In this document: piece after piece, positions 45,556 through 57,260 of the stretch
How the letters are laid out: each line of letters begins with the position of its first letter
Position numbering within the stretch: position 1 is the stretch's first letter
Source: Beverwykella pulmonaria
Taxonomy: Eukaryota > Ascomycota > Dothideomycetes > Pleosporales > Melanommataceae
NCBI GenBank assembly: GCA_001599595.1
Contig: BCHH01000002.1
Span: 2,493,451-2,557,450, forward strand
Length of the DNA: 64,000 nucleotides
Direction: 5' to 3'
Notes under the pieces: generated by a model
What the model was told of the DNA's origin: nothing
The model's database searches: none
What the model saw: only the letters and a program-made list of their open reading frames with translations
Translations under genes and position numbers: made by a program

Positions 45556-48500
45556 ATGGCCAGCGGCAATGTCGATATTAACGCGAGGTTCGTGAATGCC
45601 CTGCGGACGCAGGCAAAGGCGGCTCCGCGATCAGACGCGCTACCATGTCCCTATTGTTACCGCCAAGGACGCATATTCCAGAATCTCGACCAGCTGTTTG
45701 ATCACACCAAAGTCGATCATTCGTCCATTCTGCAAGCTATGGACCCCAGCCGTGCACAGGCACTAGTCAGAGATAGTGCTCTGAAGCTGTAAGTCCAGCC
45801 TGCTTTAGTCATGCTTTCCCTTCTTGTTAAGGGCCCAAGTTCTGAAAGCTACTTTTAGGAAGGCCATAGAAGACCTGACCCAGGAGGCTACCATAAGTGG
45901 CGGATCCACCCTCGATCTTACTACGCTCTCACTGCTCGAGACTAGTAAAGGCCGCCAGTTTCCATGTGGAAAGAAGAGACCTGCTGAGTTCCATAATCGA
46001 CGTGGTAAAGTTCCTGGCTCTACCGAGGTTTACGACCCGGACTACGCTCGCGATATCCCCCACACAATTGTGCCTGAGCGTCCGCGGCCAAAGGCCGCCG
46101 ATTCCCGCCTGCTTGACCCTAAACAGAGTTCGAGGGGCACTGCTAGTCCCTATAGGCCTGCCCAAAAACCATCCAGTGAGTGGTCAGTCGAGGCCAACCG
46201 GAGCCAGTTCCAGCCATCACAGCCAACCAACCCGCCAAGTTCGCAGAGCCAATTACCCAATAGGGGTCCTCAGGCCTACAGCACCAAACCTCAGGGACCC
46301 TCTCCCCAACACCAGCTTGGTCCGATTGAGTTGCAGCGTTTCGATCCAAGATATCCAGGACTGCTTCTGCAGCCAGACTCCAGACCTATCTCACAAGAAC
46401 AGCTTGCGAGTGAGGTGAAGTCCATCTACGCCGGTTTGACAATGGTTGAAACGAAGTGCATCCACGTCGACCGCCTTCAAGCTTCCCAAACGCAAGATTT
46501 TGCTGTAGCAGGTAGCCATTGGCAGGCCCTTATCGCCCTTCACAGAACACTTCTACATGAGCACCATGACTTTTTCCTTGCATCGCAACATCCTTCAGCG
46601 TCTCCTGCCCTACGTCGTCTTGCATTGAAGTATTCAATGCCAGCACGTATGTGGAAGCACGGAATACATTCTTTTCTCGAGATTTTACGTCGCCGAATCC
46701 CTGAAAACATCGATTACATGCTAGCTTTTATCTATCTAGCTTACCAGATGATGGCGCTCTTGTACGAAACTGTACCTGCATTCGAAGACACATGGATTGA
46801 GTGCTTAGGCGATCTTGGCCGTTATCGTATGGCTATTGAAGATGAAGATCTGCGCGACCGTGAGCTCTGGGCTGGCGTAGCTAGGTCGTGGTATAGCAAA
46901 GCTGCTGTCAAAAATCCGTCCGTGGGTCGACTATATCACCATTTGGCGATTCTCGCTCGGCCAAATCTGCTCCAGCAATTATACTACTATGCGAGGTCGC
47001 TGACTTGCATTAAGCCGCTCCCTAGCGCAAGGGAGTCCATCATAACATTGCTAGACCCTATCCTTGGCCGACCGACTGCATCGAACGCCCTGCCTATCGA
47101 CACAAGCTTCATCCAAGCACACGGCGTTCTTTTCGAGAAACTACCACCAGATGCTTTTGAGGAGGCCACATCTGCCTTTCAAAGTCAATTAGATAATCAT
47201 ATTGGACGTGTGACCGCCAAATGGAAAGAGCAAGGAGTTTACATTTCTATCACAAACATATCTGGGCTATTTAACTATAGCGCAGACGACTCTATCCTAA
47301 TCCTTCAACGCATCGGCGACAACAACGTTCTTCCTCACGTCCACGTTCTGCTTTCCTTCTTTGCTAGTTTTGCACCCGCTCAATACGCTGCTCACCTGGT
47401 TGATAACGCTCCCTGGTCTGAAGTGGTCGTTTTTCTTGATACGTTACTCAAGTCTGAACGACCCCAACTTATGGAAGGCCTTGTTTTCCCAAATGATCAG
47501 CCTGACAACCCACCCTTGCCTGACGACTACCTCATCCGCGGGCAACTATGGAACCAATGGTACTTCCAGGAGAACTGGTTTGCACGTGAACATGACGAGA
47601 AAGAATGTTACTTAGAGCTCGCGTCAACCATCAAATGCCGAACCAAACGGATTCTCCAACGTTGGATGATCCTCGCTCGACCGAATGCGCTCCAGAAGAT
47701 ATATGACTTCGCGAGATCTTTCGCCTTGAGAATCTCATCATTTTCAACAAAGCGGACACATAGTCACTCGCCTGGACTCATGTCTGTGCCATTGGCCCTT
47801 AACCTGCTCGTTCCCGGCGCAGCGGCTCAAAGCACGGATACTGCCACCAATCCGAACTGGAGACAACGCGCTACTGATACGCTCTCCGAAATACTCGTCG
47901 CGAGCGTTGTATTAGTGGCACCGATGATCATCCTGGTGATATTTGTTAGCCTTGCTGCCGCTCTGCTCTGGGCTGAGGCGGAAGGAACACTGGGCGTTTT
48001 CATGTTAATCACAGCCATCATATTTACAGAAATACGTCCCAATGCGGACTCAGCTACTAAGGAGAGTGACCGCTACGTACGGCTGGCGGTCGGCCTGGGA
48101 TACTTAATGCTTATGCTTGCGTATTGTCGTGTTGTTATGAGGCAGCCAAAACACAAGAAAACCTCAAACTCCGAAAGAAAGAGCCGAAAGCACAGCAGGA
48201 TCTTCTGCACTATTGCAGCAATGCTCGGCATTGTCGCCACCATCATCGTCATGGCGTTTCCTGGCTCTAGTGAGTACTGGAAATCTCTCACCGGCTTGAA
48301 TCCGATCCTTGCCTTATCATTGACAACACCATTGAGCTTCTTCCTATGCGACTTGGTATTAAACATTGCTAGAGCCGTCAATCGTCACGAGGATGAGGAT
48401 GAGGAAACCACTAGGTTTTCCGAGCTCTCACAGGTAGAGGCTAGCGGGTCAACTGCTTTCGACCTCCAAGATATGTCTATGGGGCGATTCCGCAACCTAT

Positions 48501-48640
48501 ACGTGGATAGCGACGCCGAAGAAATCAACTCGATCCGGATTCCTGATAATGAAAGTTCAGGAACGCAGCGAAACGCCCCTCTGGCCAAGCGTTTTGGGGC
48601 GTGGATTTTGGGCGTCTTCCGAAAGCGCAAGGCGGCCTAG
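45556..48640 (+). CDS. zinc-finger / Est1-type nucleic-acid-binding / membrane protein
   Basis: Exons 45556-45788 and 45832-48640 with a 43-bp intron (gtaagt..tgttaag) give 1,013 residues. A C2H2-like finger lies at about residues 33-60 (CPYC and H-T-K-V-D-H). A Pro/Gln-rich linker runs to about 260. An Est1-type DNA/RNA-binding region spans about 275-500, with QALIALHRTLLHEHHDFFLA, MPARMWKHGIHSFLE and YHHLAILARP. The helical region continues to about 730, where a second copy of an LARPN-type motif occurs. Four hydrophobic segments lie at about 767-795, 829-845, 870-888 and 900-922, then an acidic tail. Est1/SMG5-7 relatives act on telomerase RNA or in mRNA decay. The added finger is known in fungal homologues as far as I recall, but a polytopic membrane C-terminus is unexpected for a nucleic-acid binder. 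Function inferred only from domains. Confidence 0.8.
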
Positions 48641-49599
48641 GTGGCCACGACTAGTTGCGACATACACATTTACCCTTGTCGAATACTCCTCAACATACGG
48701 AATATTTTGTTCGAGTTCGTTTCCGGCTCCCGGACGCCTTCGCATGGGTTTACTCATGATGCCGCCCGCCATTTTCGTTATTTTTCTCGTTGGAAGAGCA
48801 TTACACTCGGTGACGTTGTTAGATAGGGCTTATAGGCCTGTACGAAGGGATGGTATTGAATATGTTTCAGGAAATGTGTACATATTGTACACCAAAAAAT
48901 AATGCTGAATGCACATTTTTTCTTGGACGGGCTACCATCCTTGTCCGATGGGACCATCGCACAATGCGAGTTTTCAGATATATACCATACTTTTCACAAT
49001 GGCATATAAGCTGTGGGGCACTACCCACTAGTAATTGCGCAATTTCAATCCCGTTGGCAAATTTGGTGACTCTTTACTACAAGTACAAATTAACTAGCAT
49101 GGCTTTGGCATCCTACCGTACGGCCTTGGACCGCTTCTCAAAGCCCGTAATCGAATATCCCCTAACGTCTATGAAAGATGTCGGCGTTCTACTCTAAGCG
49201 CATTCTCACTTCCTTCTAAAGCTCACCAGTGCATTCTTTGTCGAAGGCCTGGGGCAAATTCTTGCTAGGGATCCTTTCAGAGAGAAAGCGCGTTCGTAGG
49301 CTGGGAGGAAATCCTGGGGAAGATACGTGAGGGGCTTGAATAGGAGGAGTCACAAGACAACGGCCGAGTTACCCTCATCGACCTAGAAGGCGTAAGGTAA
49401 GTATGTCCATCTAGCACAAGGCCACGCTTATGCGCATATTAGTAAGCCCAGGTCGCCATCGAATACGCGTACAGAATGAGAGAGTCTGCAAAGCACACCT
49501 AGGTTTGCAGCAAGGAAGCCAGGGACGTTCAACAATGTATAGTGAAACCGGGGTCTTTTCTCCCTTGTGGCTCCGTCTCGTCCTAAGCACAAAATAGCG
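48641..49599. other. intergenic, one doubtful ORF
   Basis: About 960 bases downstream of the Est1-type gene up to the second ~820-bp element. A 115-codon plus-strand ORF starting at GTG 48,850 has no recognisable domain. Nothing else is seen. Confidence 0.35.
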
Positions 49600-50415
49600 C
49601 ATCGTTCCCAATAGTTGGTCCGACTGTTATTTACTGCTACTAACAGTCGGATTCCTGGGCAGTCGGTCAGTAAGGGGACCCCCCTCCGTAACTGACTGAT
49701 GGATGAGGCTGTAGTTACTGCAGTAACTGGCCTATACAGACTTTTTATTGGTGTTGCGGCTGGAGATGAGACCTGCCAAGGGCGCCGGTGATAAGCTGTG
49801 GAGATTTGATGCCGGATTCGTCAAATCTCCATAATAAACTCAACTCTCTCTCCTGGCTACAGCCCGAGACCTTCAATATGAGGTCCTTCTTGACGTCTTA
49901 GAATCGTACGCCTCGTCACCCGACGCTGTCGTCCCGCCGTCTCGAGAAGGCAAGGGCGACCTCGCCGACACCCTCTATGTCCTCCATTGTTTCGTTGGGC
50001 CCAACGCCCTCGACGCCCAAGGCTCCAGCCGAGTCGCTCTCGAAAACCTTCCCCTGCAAAGTGGGCCAGAACAACCGCGTTGAGTTCCCAGTAGAATGGG
50101 GCAATATACACTACGCCAACAAGCCCCTGCTTGCGTCGCAGGTGGGATATTGGGTGCGGGACCTAAACGAGCTTACAGCTCACATCTTTGCTAGAGGGAT
50201 ATTTGAGGATATGGACGAAAATTTGGGGTTTACGACTCCAGTTACTCCAGTAACTACACCCTTCAGTTACGGAGCTATTATGTAGTAAGCCGTTACGGTA
50301 GCCATCAGTTACGGTACCCCCCTGTCCCCCATCAGTCGGTCGGTCGGGCGAAGACGTTTAGTTACGGCTTCAAATGTATACAATAGTTACTAGTAACCGA
50401 CTATTGGAAACGATG
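49600..50415 (+). mobile_element. non-autonomous hAT-like element, copy B (816 bp)
   Basis: Perfect 8-bp target duplication aaatagcg at 49592-49599 and 50416-50423; ends CATCGTT..AACGATG. It contains an uninterrupted ORF of 102 codons on the plus strand (49977-50285), with VGQNNRVEFPVEWGNIHYAN and VRDLNELTAHIFARGIFEDM, and a conserved frame on the other strand. Copy A carries the same sequence in decayed form. Both subterminal zones are rich in GTTAC/GTAAC repeats. Whether the internal coding-like sequence is a captured host fragment or part of an ancestral transposase is not clear. Confidence 0.9.
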
Positions 50416-50423
50416 AAATAGCG

Positions 50424-52586
50424 TCGACACTCTCAACTCCGCGCTCGAGAAGGAATAGGCCTAGCGCACCAGCCTCTTAGGGCGCTTATCGAACTGGTAA
50501 GTGCATAGTTTCGAGATGCACGATAGCTATGCCTTCATGACGGTAGTCTTTAGATGATAAGATAAGTAGTGGAAGATAATCTTCAAATTTACCCAGGTCA
50601 GTTATTGAATTGGCCTTGTTAACGTCCTATATAAAGTGAGGTTGTTAACGTTTTGCTCCGAGTTACTTAACAACCTTAAAGTCCTGCTATAAAGAAGGCG
50701 AGATCGACCAGAGTTTATACGGTTGACGCAGCTTTAACAGCTTCTCCACTTATTTGAACCAGAGACGAAATGGCGTTTTAGCCTTCCGCTAGTTGAATTG
50801 ATTGAGTTCTCCTTATTCTGTCAAATGTAATTGTCAATACTAGCGCATCCCTTGTTGGCGTCGTCCCGATATCTGCGGAACTTCATACTACACTTTCTGT
50901 GATTGTCGTACTACCAACAACCCCAACCGACTCTCAAACTTCCGCAATCAACACATCTACGTTCTTAGCCCAAATGCTTCCTCGTTCTAGCTTCTTTCAG
51001 TCATGGTCATTCACCCTATTAACAGAATTCTACGCCAAGCAACCATTCATCCCTGGGTGATAGGGCGTTAAAAATCTAGCGCTATTAGTTACTCTACCAA
51101 ATAGGGGGTAGATATACTACTAATTATTCTAGTAAGGCAGCCATAGCGGAGGAAGCGTTAATAATAAATTGATAGGATAGATATAGGTCTATTTCAAGGC
51201 TCGTTCAGTTATAAATTTTAGAATCTAGGAAGTATGAAATAAGATAGCATAGGGCGGTGAGGGAGCTAGGTTATAAATGCTGACGGTGTTGCAGGGGTTG
51301 AATTTGGTACTTTGGGTTTAAGTGACTCCAAGAAAGGTGTCAAAAGTCCCCGGACACTAGACATTTAGAACTGGTAACGCTTGTCCTGGATGCATAGCGT
51401 GCCCATTCTATACAGCATCAACGAAACCGCGGTTGCTCACCTATGACAAGAATTCGCCGTCCAGTTCAGGGTCCTTCCATCCTGCGAAGATTATTATGTG
51501 GCCCTCAAGATTCCTCCACAACGACTCTTGGTCCACTGGCTCAAAGGGCAACGAACAAGCTCAGTGTAAAAATATGCCAGGTAGATTGCTCCTGCATGCG
51601 CCCGAGTAAGTAAGAATTTTTTTCTGGCTTTTATAAATCTTCAAAGTTGACGTGCCGGAGCAAGCATATTGACAGGTTAAACTGGAGGAACATATCGAAA
51701 GGGCTGCATCGATAGCGCTTCTGCATTTCAGAAGAAGAAAAAACATAACGATTCAGTCAGGCCTATGCCTCTCTGCCATGCTGTGCCGAGCTGTGATGAG
51801 TACTTCCTCTGCTCAACTGTTTTCTTTGTCCATTTTCTACGAATCGCATCTTCATGTCGGTCCATTAGGTCCCAAGCGGACAATCAATTGTCAAAGATGA
51901 AATTAGCGAGTGCGCGTGACGGCTTGTGGGTTTCTGTAGGAGTGGGAAAAAGAGTCACCGAAGGGATAGAAGCTAAAGAAATCTGTTTATCTGTTGCCAC
52001 TGCTATGTCTTTGGCTCCACTCTGTGACCATATCATCAACGATCTTGGACCGCGCTAGGTCTTTCTTTTCTTTTGCATTCTCTGGAGAATGATAGACGTT
52101 TGTGGGAATAGCATATATTAGTGTTAGCAGAGAGTTCTTCATGCGGGATCAAGTGGTGAAGTTGTTCGCGCAAGACCACGCGCCTAAAATTTGACAGTAG
52201 CGAAGGAATGTATCTCTGTGGTGATGTTGGTGAAAGACGGAGTGAAGTGAAGAAGCGCTCTTCGCACTTCTAAGCATTGTCCCTCCACCTGATTCCCTAT
52301 TCTCCCTTAGCATAACTAGCTTTGATCACAGTGCCGAGCATGACGGCTTCGCATTTCCGCTGGCTCTGTTATATGCTTGGTCTCATCTTCGGATTTCCTT
52401 TCGGGCTCTTGAGGCACTATAAAACCAAAAGAGCAATCTCTCCTCGCGGCTTTCCTCACCAGCCTGACAGACCGTTAGAGCTAGCAGGCTAGCAAGTGCA
52501 TATAGTACTTACTCCCTCTCTTCTGTCCTTCGTTGGCCCTCCTTTCTCTTCAGATTCATCTTATCGGTCTCCTTAATGCGCGCAAC
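50424..52586. other. gene-poor stretch with AT-rich patch
   Basis: About 2.2 kb. Between about 51,060 and 51,290 the sequence is AT-rich with dense ta/tag/tta, like RIP-decayed repeat DNA, but no element can be named. ORFs are short. The last 400 bases are probably the 3' side of the next gene. Confidence 0.4.
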
Positions 52587-53099
52587 CTAGCCTTTCTCGC
52601 CTCCCATGCTTCCGTTAGCCACAGACTTTGCCCGAGGCAGGCGGACTTCCCCTCCACCAAAGATTTTCGAAGGGTCCAGTAGAACTCTACCGTCCGCCTC
52701 CTCTTCATAAAAAATGAATCTCACATCGCTAGCTGCATTAAAGTCGTCGCCATTATTCCTTGTGGATTGCGATGGAGAATCGTCCACTAGATCTACGTGT
52801 TTCCAATTCTCGGCTTCTTCTTGAACTCCTCGAGCAGCTCTGTTCTTCCTTCGACCGAAGATCTTCTCTGTGTCCTTCTGATGACCAAATACAACAGCCT
52901 CGACTTGGGCATACTTGGCAATGATATGTGGGTCGCCTTTTGCCCTTTTTTCCTGCATTTTCTCGGGCTTCTTCTCCTTCGTCTTTTCGATAGATTCCTC
53001 GTGGTCATGGTGTTGTCCTTCTGGGAAAGTCCCATTCAGCAATTGCTGCGAATACTGCCTTAATCTATCGGCCCATTCCGGCAGCGAGTGGAACGGCAT
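52587..53099 (-). CDS. small charged hypothetical protein
   Basis: Single-exon minus-strand ORF of 170 residues from ATG 53099. The start (FHSLPEWADRLRQYSQQLL) looks like an amphipathic helix. Then a Lys/Glu-rich, probably coiled or disordered region runs to about residue 60, followed by mixed polar sequence and an R-F-I-F-Y-E-E-E-A-D-G-R-V-L-L-D-P motif. No signal peptide or membrane segment. I do not recognise it. Codon pattern and absence of stops in an otherwise stop-rich region support a real gene. It is head-to-head with the pantothenate kinase. Confidence 0.5.
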   Translation of the reverse strand: MPFHSLPEWADRLRQYSQQLLNGTFPEGQHHDHEESIEKTKEKKPEKMQEKRAKGDPHIIAKYAQVEAVVFGHQKDTEKIFGRRKNRAARGVQEEAENWKHVDLVDDSPSQSTRNNGDDFNAASDVRFIFYEEEADGRVLLDPSKIFGGGEVRLPRAKSVANGSMGGEKG

Positions 53100-54046
53100 T
53101 TAACTCTTGGGCCGATTGACTTTTGCGCGCACTTACGCCTGTTAGAAAACAGCCTAATGGGTGTTGGATATCAGCCAAAGTCGATTCACACCTATGATAC
53201 GTCCACAGCTGTGACAGTAAGGCACTGCGTCGTGCTTTCGCTATAGCTTGTCCACTGCTAGCCTCATTACTACAACTCGACACGCAGTATCTCCAAATCG
53301 ATAAACTTCTGCACAGACGCATACAACCTTCATTCCCGCCATAATGAGGTGGATGGATTCATGGTTGCGGCCTTCCGAGCATGCCGCCACCCTACTACCC
53401 ATATACCCCACTAGAGGGGACGTCACACACGCTTTGCGTGTAGGTGGTGAATGAGGGAAGGCACAAGTCTGCTACTGACATAGGTGCGAAGATGGCAGGC
53501 GAAGTGGATAGATATTGGAGGCCACAAGGCCAGCTATCTCACTTCTGAGCACCGCTACAGACGGATGACGTTGATGGAAGCGTATGCACTTGGTCTAGGA
53601 TAGGCTTAGTGTTTGCGCATGGGGCCACGTGATTTGCCAGCAACTGTCAGGACTGCAAGTTCATATCACCGGTGGTGCAGATCCGCCTTTTGTCAAAAGT
53701 CCTGTCCATGCTCGACCATGACGCTTGGAGTGTGCGAGGCTAGTCTGCCCCCGCCATTTGTCGCCGTGCTGGCTGGGCCGAAAACTCCACCACGGCTCCC
53801 ATTCCCGAGGTGCAGCAGTTACCCATCATCAACTCTCCACGTTACCGAGCTTAACACCTCCTCCCTCCCGGGCGTGTCCAGAGCTTCAAGAGCTCGACGC
53901 ATCCCCGCCATGGCCGCGCTGAATCTGTACGCGCCGCAGCCCCCCCTCACTCAGCGCCTTCATTGTCCCTGTGCCTTCTGGCCCTCATTCTGCGCTGAAA
54001 ATCCCATCACGTTTCTCCGATTGCGAGAACCAGTCAACGCGGAGAA
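53100..54046. promoter_or_regulatory. divergent promoter region, small gene / pantothenate kinase
   Basis: About 950 bases with a GC-richer, pyrimidine-rich right half just before the kinase. A 153-codon ORF (53,613-54,074) overlaps the kinase start in another frame and is taken as a shadow. Confidence 0.45.
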
Positions 54047-55717
54047 ATGGAAGAGTCAGCAGGGCCCTCGTTAGCCGCGTCGCCCATCCATCACATCTCC
54101 CATCAATTCCTCCCCAGAACCCATCGAGTGCGGCGCCCGAGCATCCACAGCAGAAAGAGGGCGAGGCTGCAGCCAAGGCCCAGAAGCGCATCCATGTCGC
54201 GACCCAGCACGCAGCTGGACCCCACGGCGGGAGAAACCGGCAAAACCGCAGCAGATATATCGCCGGCACCGGCAGCTGGCCGCCCACGGCGTACCACGGT
54301 GCAGTCTGACATCCAGGACACCATCCAGCACCCGGGCACCGTGCGCATAAATGTGCAGGGTGCCTTCATTGTCGTTGACGAGCCCGTGACGCCCCGCAGC
54401 GAAGACTACGAACATGATCCCAAGGACATCCGCCTCCCAAACCACACAGCCGTAGTGAGCCACATTGCTGTCGATGTGAGTATACGTGCACGCTTGCCGT
54501 GTTCCTACTTTTTCTTGGAGCACGCGACCACCCAGTTTGCGCCGCAGCTTCCCCCTCTAACCACCCACCTTCAAATCCGTAAAGAACAAGCCGAAAGCAT
54601 GCTGATCCATTCAATTGATGCGTAGATTGGAGGCTCTCTCGCCAAACTCGTCTACTTCTCACGCGAAGCCAATTCCAGCTCCATCGGCGGCCGGCTCAAC
54701 TTTGTCAAATTCGAGACGGACAAGATAGACACATGCATAGAGTTTATGCGAAAGCTCAAGGCCGACCACCAGGAGCTCAATGGCGCACGGCCAGGAGAAT
54801 TGTGTGTCATGGCGACTGGCGGCGGGGCATTCAAATACTATGACAGGATAACAGAAACGCTGGGCGTGGAGGTCATACGAGAAGACGAGATGGAGTGTCT
54901 GATCATTGGGCTTGACTTCTTCATCACTGAGATACCCACCGAGGTTTTCACATACAGCGAGGACGAGCCCATGTCCTTCGTCCCTTGCCCGACACAGCCA
55001 TCTTCAATATACCCTTATCTCCTGGTCAACATTGGCTCCGGCGTCTCCATGGTCAAGGTCTCCGGTCCGCGGCAATACGAACGTATTGGAGGTACCTCAC
55101 TTGGAGGTGGTACGCTCTGGGGTCTTTTGTCTCTCCTCACCGGAGCCAGGAACTTTGACGACATGCTGAAGCTCGCAGAAAAGGGCGACAACTCAACCGT
55201 CGATCTCCTGGTTGGCGACATCTACGGAACAGCATACAACAAGATCGGGTTGAAGAGCACACACATTGCCAGCTCTTTCGGCAAGGTCTACAAGATGAAA
55301 CGGGCCGCCGAGCGCGACGCCGAAGATGGCTGCAACGGCCACTACAAGAACCACGGAGAGGAAGAGCATGTTCAAGGATCTTCAGAACTACCTCACGGGC
55401 CCGGCACATTTCGACCTGAAGATATCTCGAGATCCTTGCTTTACGCTGTGTCCAACAACATTGGCCAAATCGCATATCTGCACGCGGAGAAGCACAATCT
55501 ACCCCACATTTACTTCGGAGGCTCGTTCATTGGGGGCCATTCACAGACCATGAACACCCTATCCTACGCTATTCGATTCTGGTCCAAGGGCACCAAGCAA
55601 GCATATTTTTTGCGACACGAAGGATATCTGGGGGCGGTAGGCGCATTTTTGAAGAGACAGCCAACGAACTGGGGGAGAAGGAACAGCTTCGAGACGCAAG
55701 TTCGGAACATTGTTTGA
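54047..55717 (+). CDS. CAB1: pantothenate kinase (eukaryotic PanK / Cab1 type)
   Basis: Exons 54047-54475 and 54626-55717 with a 150-bp intron (gtgagt..gcgtag) give 506 residues. The intron splits the first ATP-binding motif: IAVD at the end of exon 1 joins IGGSLAKLVYF in exon 2, matching D-I-G-G-T-L-x-K-L-V-Y-F of the family. Later motifs are MATGGGAFKYY, LVNIGSGVSMVKV, GTSLGGGTLWGL and the C-terminal YFGGSFIGGH. The enzyme phosphorylates pantothenate with ATP, the first committed step of coenzyme A synthesis in the cytosol. The N-terminal ~140 residues before the kinase fold are Pro/Arg-rich. An in-frame ATG at about 54,194 is an alternative start. Tail-to-tail with the lipase gene. Confidence 0.93.
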
Positions 55718-56009
55718 AAGTTACATTAGAAGATCTAGAGCGATTTGGGTGCCCAAAAGCCCTTATATATCCCTCCTTTGGCCTGACAAGGTTATAAGGT
55801 AGCCGAGGCTCCCTTTAGTTCGTAGTTGTACCCTGGCTTTAGAAGAATAGAACATGGGAGAGAGGCTGGCGGTGTAAGCATGAAATTGTAGAACGTCCGT
55901 ACGTAGCTCTTTCAATCTCACCAACGAATCCCTATGCGTCCTTCGCCTCACTTGGTCACCGCTGGCACCGAAGAAAGGTTTTCGCCAACATACACCATAC
56001 TCCCAACGT

Positions 56010-56650
56010 GACTCGCTTAGCAGGAAGAAATCCCACAGACTATTGCCCGCTTCTCGGTCTCGAGGGCCCTGCCGTTACCGTTGTGGTTGGTAATACCGCT
56101 CAGCAGAGCGACTGCCCAATCTGGACTCTGCCAAAAGCTCTCTGCTACCACCCCATCGTTTTCGGTAACAATAATGTGAGACCAACGATCGCTCTGTCAA
56201 GTCAGAGCCCAGAAGATTTTCGGCTCTTTTGTCGAGTGCATGTACTTTGACGCCTTCATCGTTGAGGAAGATGTTGCGCAGTTTTCCACAATACAGGTAG
56301 TGTAAAGGTGTGGATTCTAGATGGGGCGCACAAACTTCCGGTCAAGTTATCGGCATCCAAGTTCCGAGACTATGCTATCGGCAAATCCATCTCGCCTATA
56401 CTCCGCCGGTGCCCCATCTGTACCAGTGACGGATCACGCCAGTTGTCATAAAATGCGTGTAAAACAGTGTGGAGAGGCGGTTTCACCTCTACCGCTACTT
56501 CTTCGATGCCACGGCCCACTTCTAGGATGAACCCAATGGATATCAGGCTGACAATGCGGATCTATCTAGAGTAGGACTGGGATATGTTGGAGCAAAGTTT
56601 CTCATGTTTCGCAACGACTTGTTCTTCTCACTTGGACTTTCCCGGACAGG
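56010..56650 (+). pseudogene. probable BTB/POZ-domain protein relic
   Basis: The plus strand reads TDYCPLLGLEGPAVTVVVGN, then in a shifted frame KIFGSFVECMYFDAFIVEED, then VWILDGAHKLPVKLSASKFR, and later YRYFFDATAHF just before a stop. In fungal BTB proteins the order is V-x-V-x-V-G, a V-E-W-x-Y motif, a V-W-I-L-x-D-K-L motif with x-x-F-x-x-Y-A, and an F-x-x-x-A-x-H-F segment, and this order is kept here. Frame changes near 56,210 and 56,290 and stops in between indicate decay, unless short introns are involved. Assignment rests on motif order only. Confidence 0.42.
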
Positions 56651-57260
56651 CCGAAGGAAGAATTTGGGAAGTCTCAACGGTTACGCGGGTTTACCTGCAG
56701 ATGCAGGAAACAATAGTCGGTGTAGTTCCAAGTCTCCTGATGAGAGGAGCGCGAAGAAGATCAAGTCGAAACCTTGAGGACGGAGAATCGAGACGGGCAC
56801 CTGAGGAGGAGGCATTGAATTAGGTAAATTTTGGGTTGCTACATCGTATTGTCATATGGCACCATGTCAACTTGTAGGAATATGGAGAGTGCTACATCTC
56901 ATTTTAAGGGGCAAAATGACCTTCATCTGCCCGTTTGTCAACACTCTGCATCGTACTCAACTTCTCATGGTCTAGATGACTCTTTGCATTCTTCTTCCAG
57001 ATAAACAACAGCACATTTGGCTCGGTGTATCATACCTACGACATGGGTTACAACTTAAAGGCTGTCGGTTCCACGCAAGGATCTTTCTATTGGTGAATAG
57101 CCAACTAGAAACACACAATGGTATCATAGCATTTAGATATTATAAGCTTCATGAGATGGAAGTCTAGGAAACCTACACATACACGTACACATACACACTC
57201 TAGGGTATTCACCAAGTGTACCGCACCAAACGCCAGACCGAATCCGTCGTCTTCCAAATC
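56651..57260. other. intergenic, no gene seen
   Basis: About 600 bases upstream of the lipase stop codon. A 79-codon ORF overlapping its left edge may be the tail of the BTB-like relic. A short acacatacac-type repeat lies near 57,175-57,200. Confidence 0.35.
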
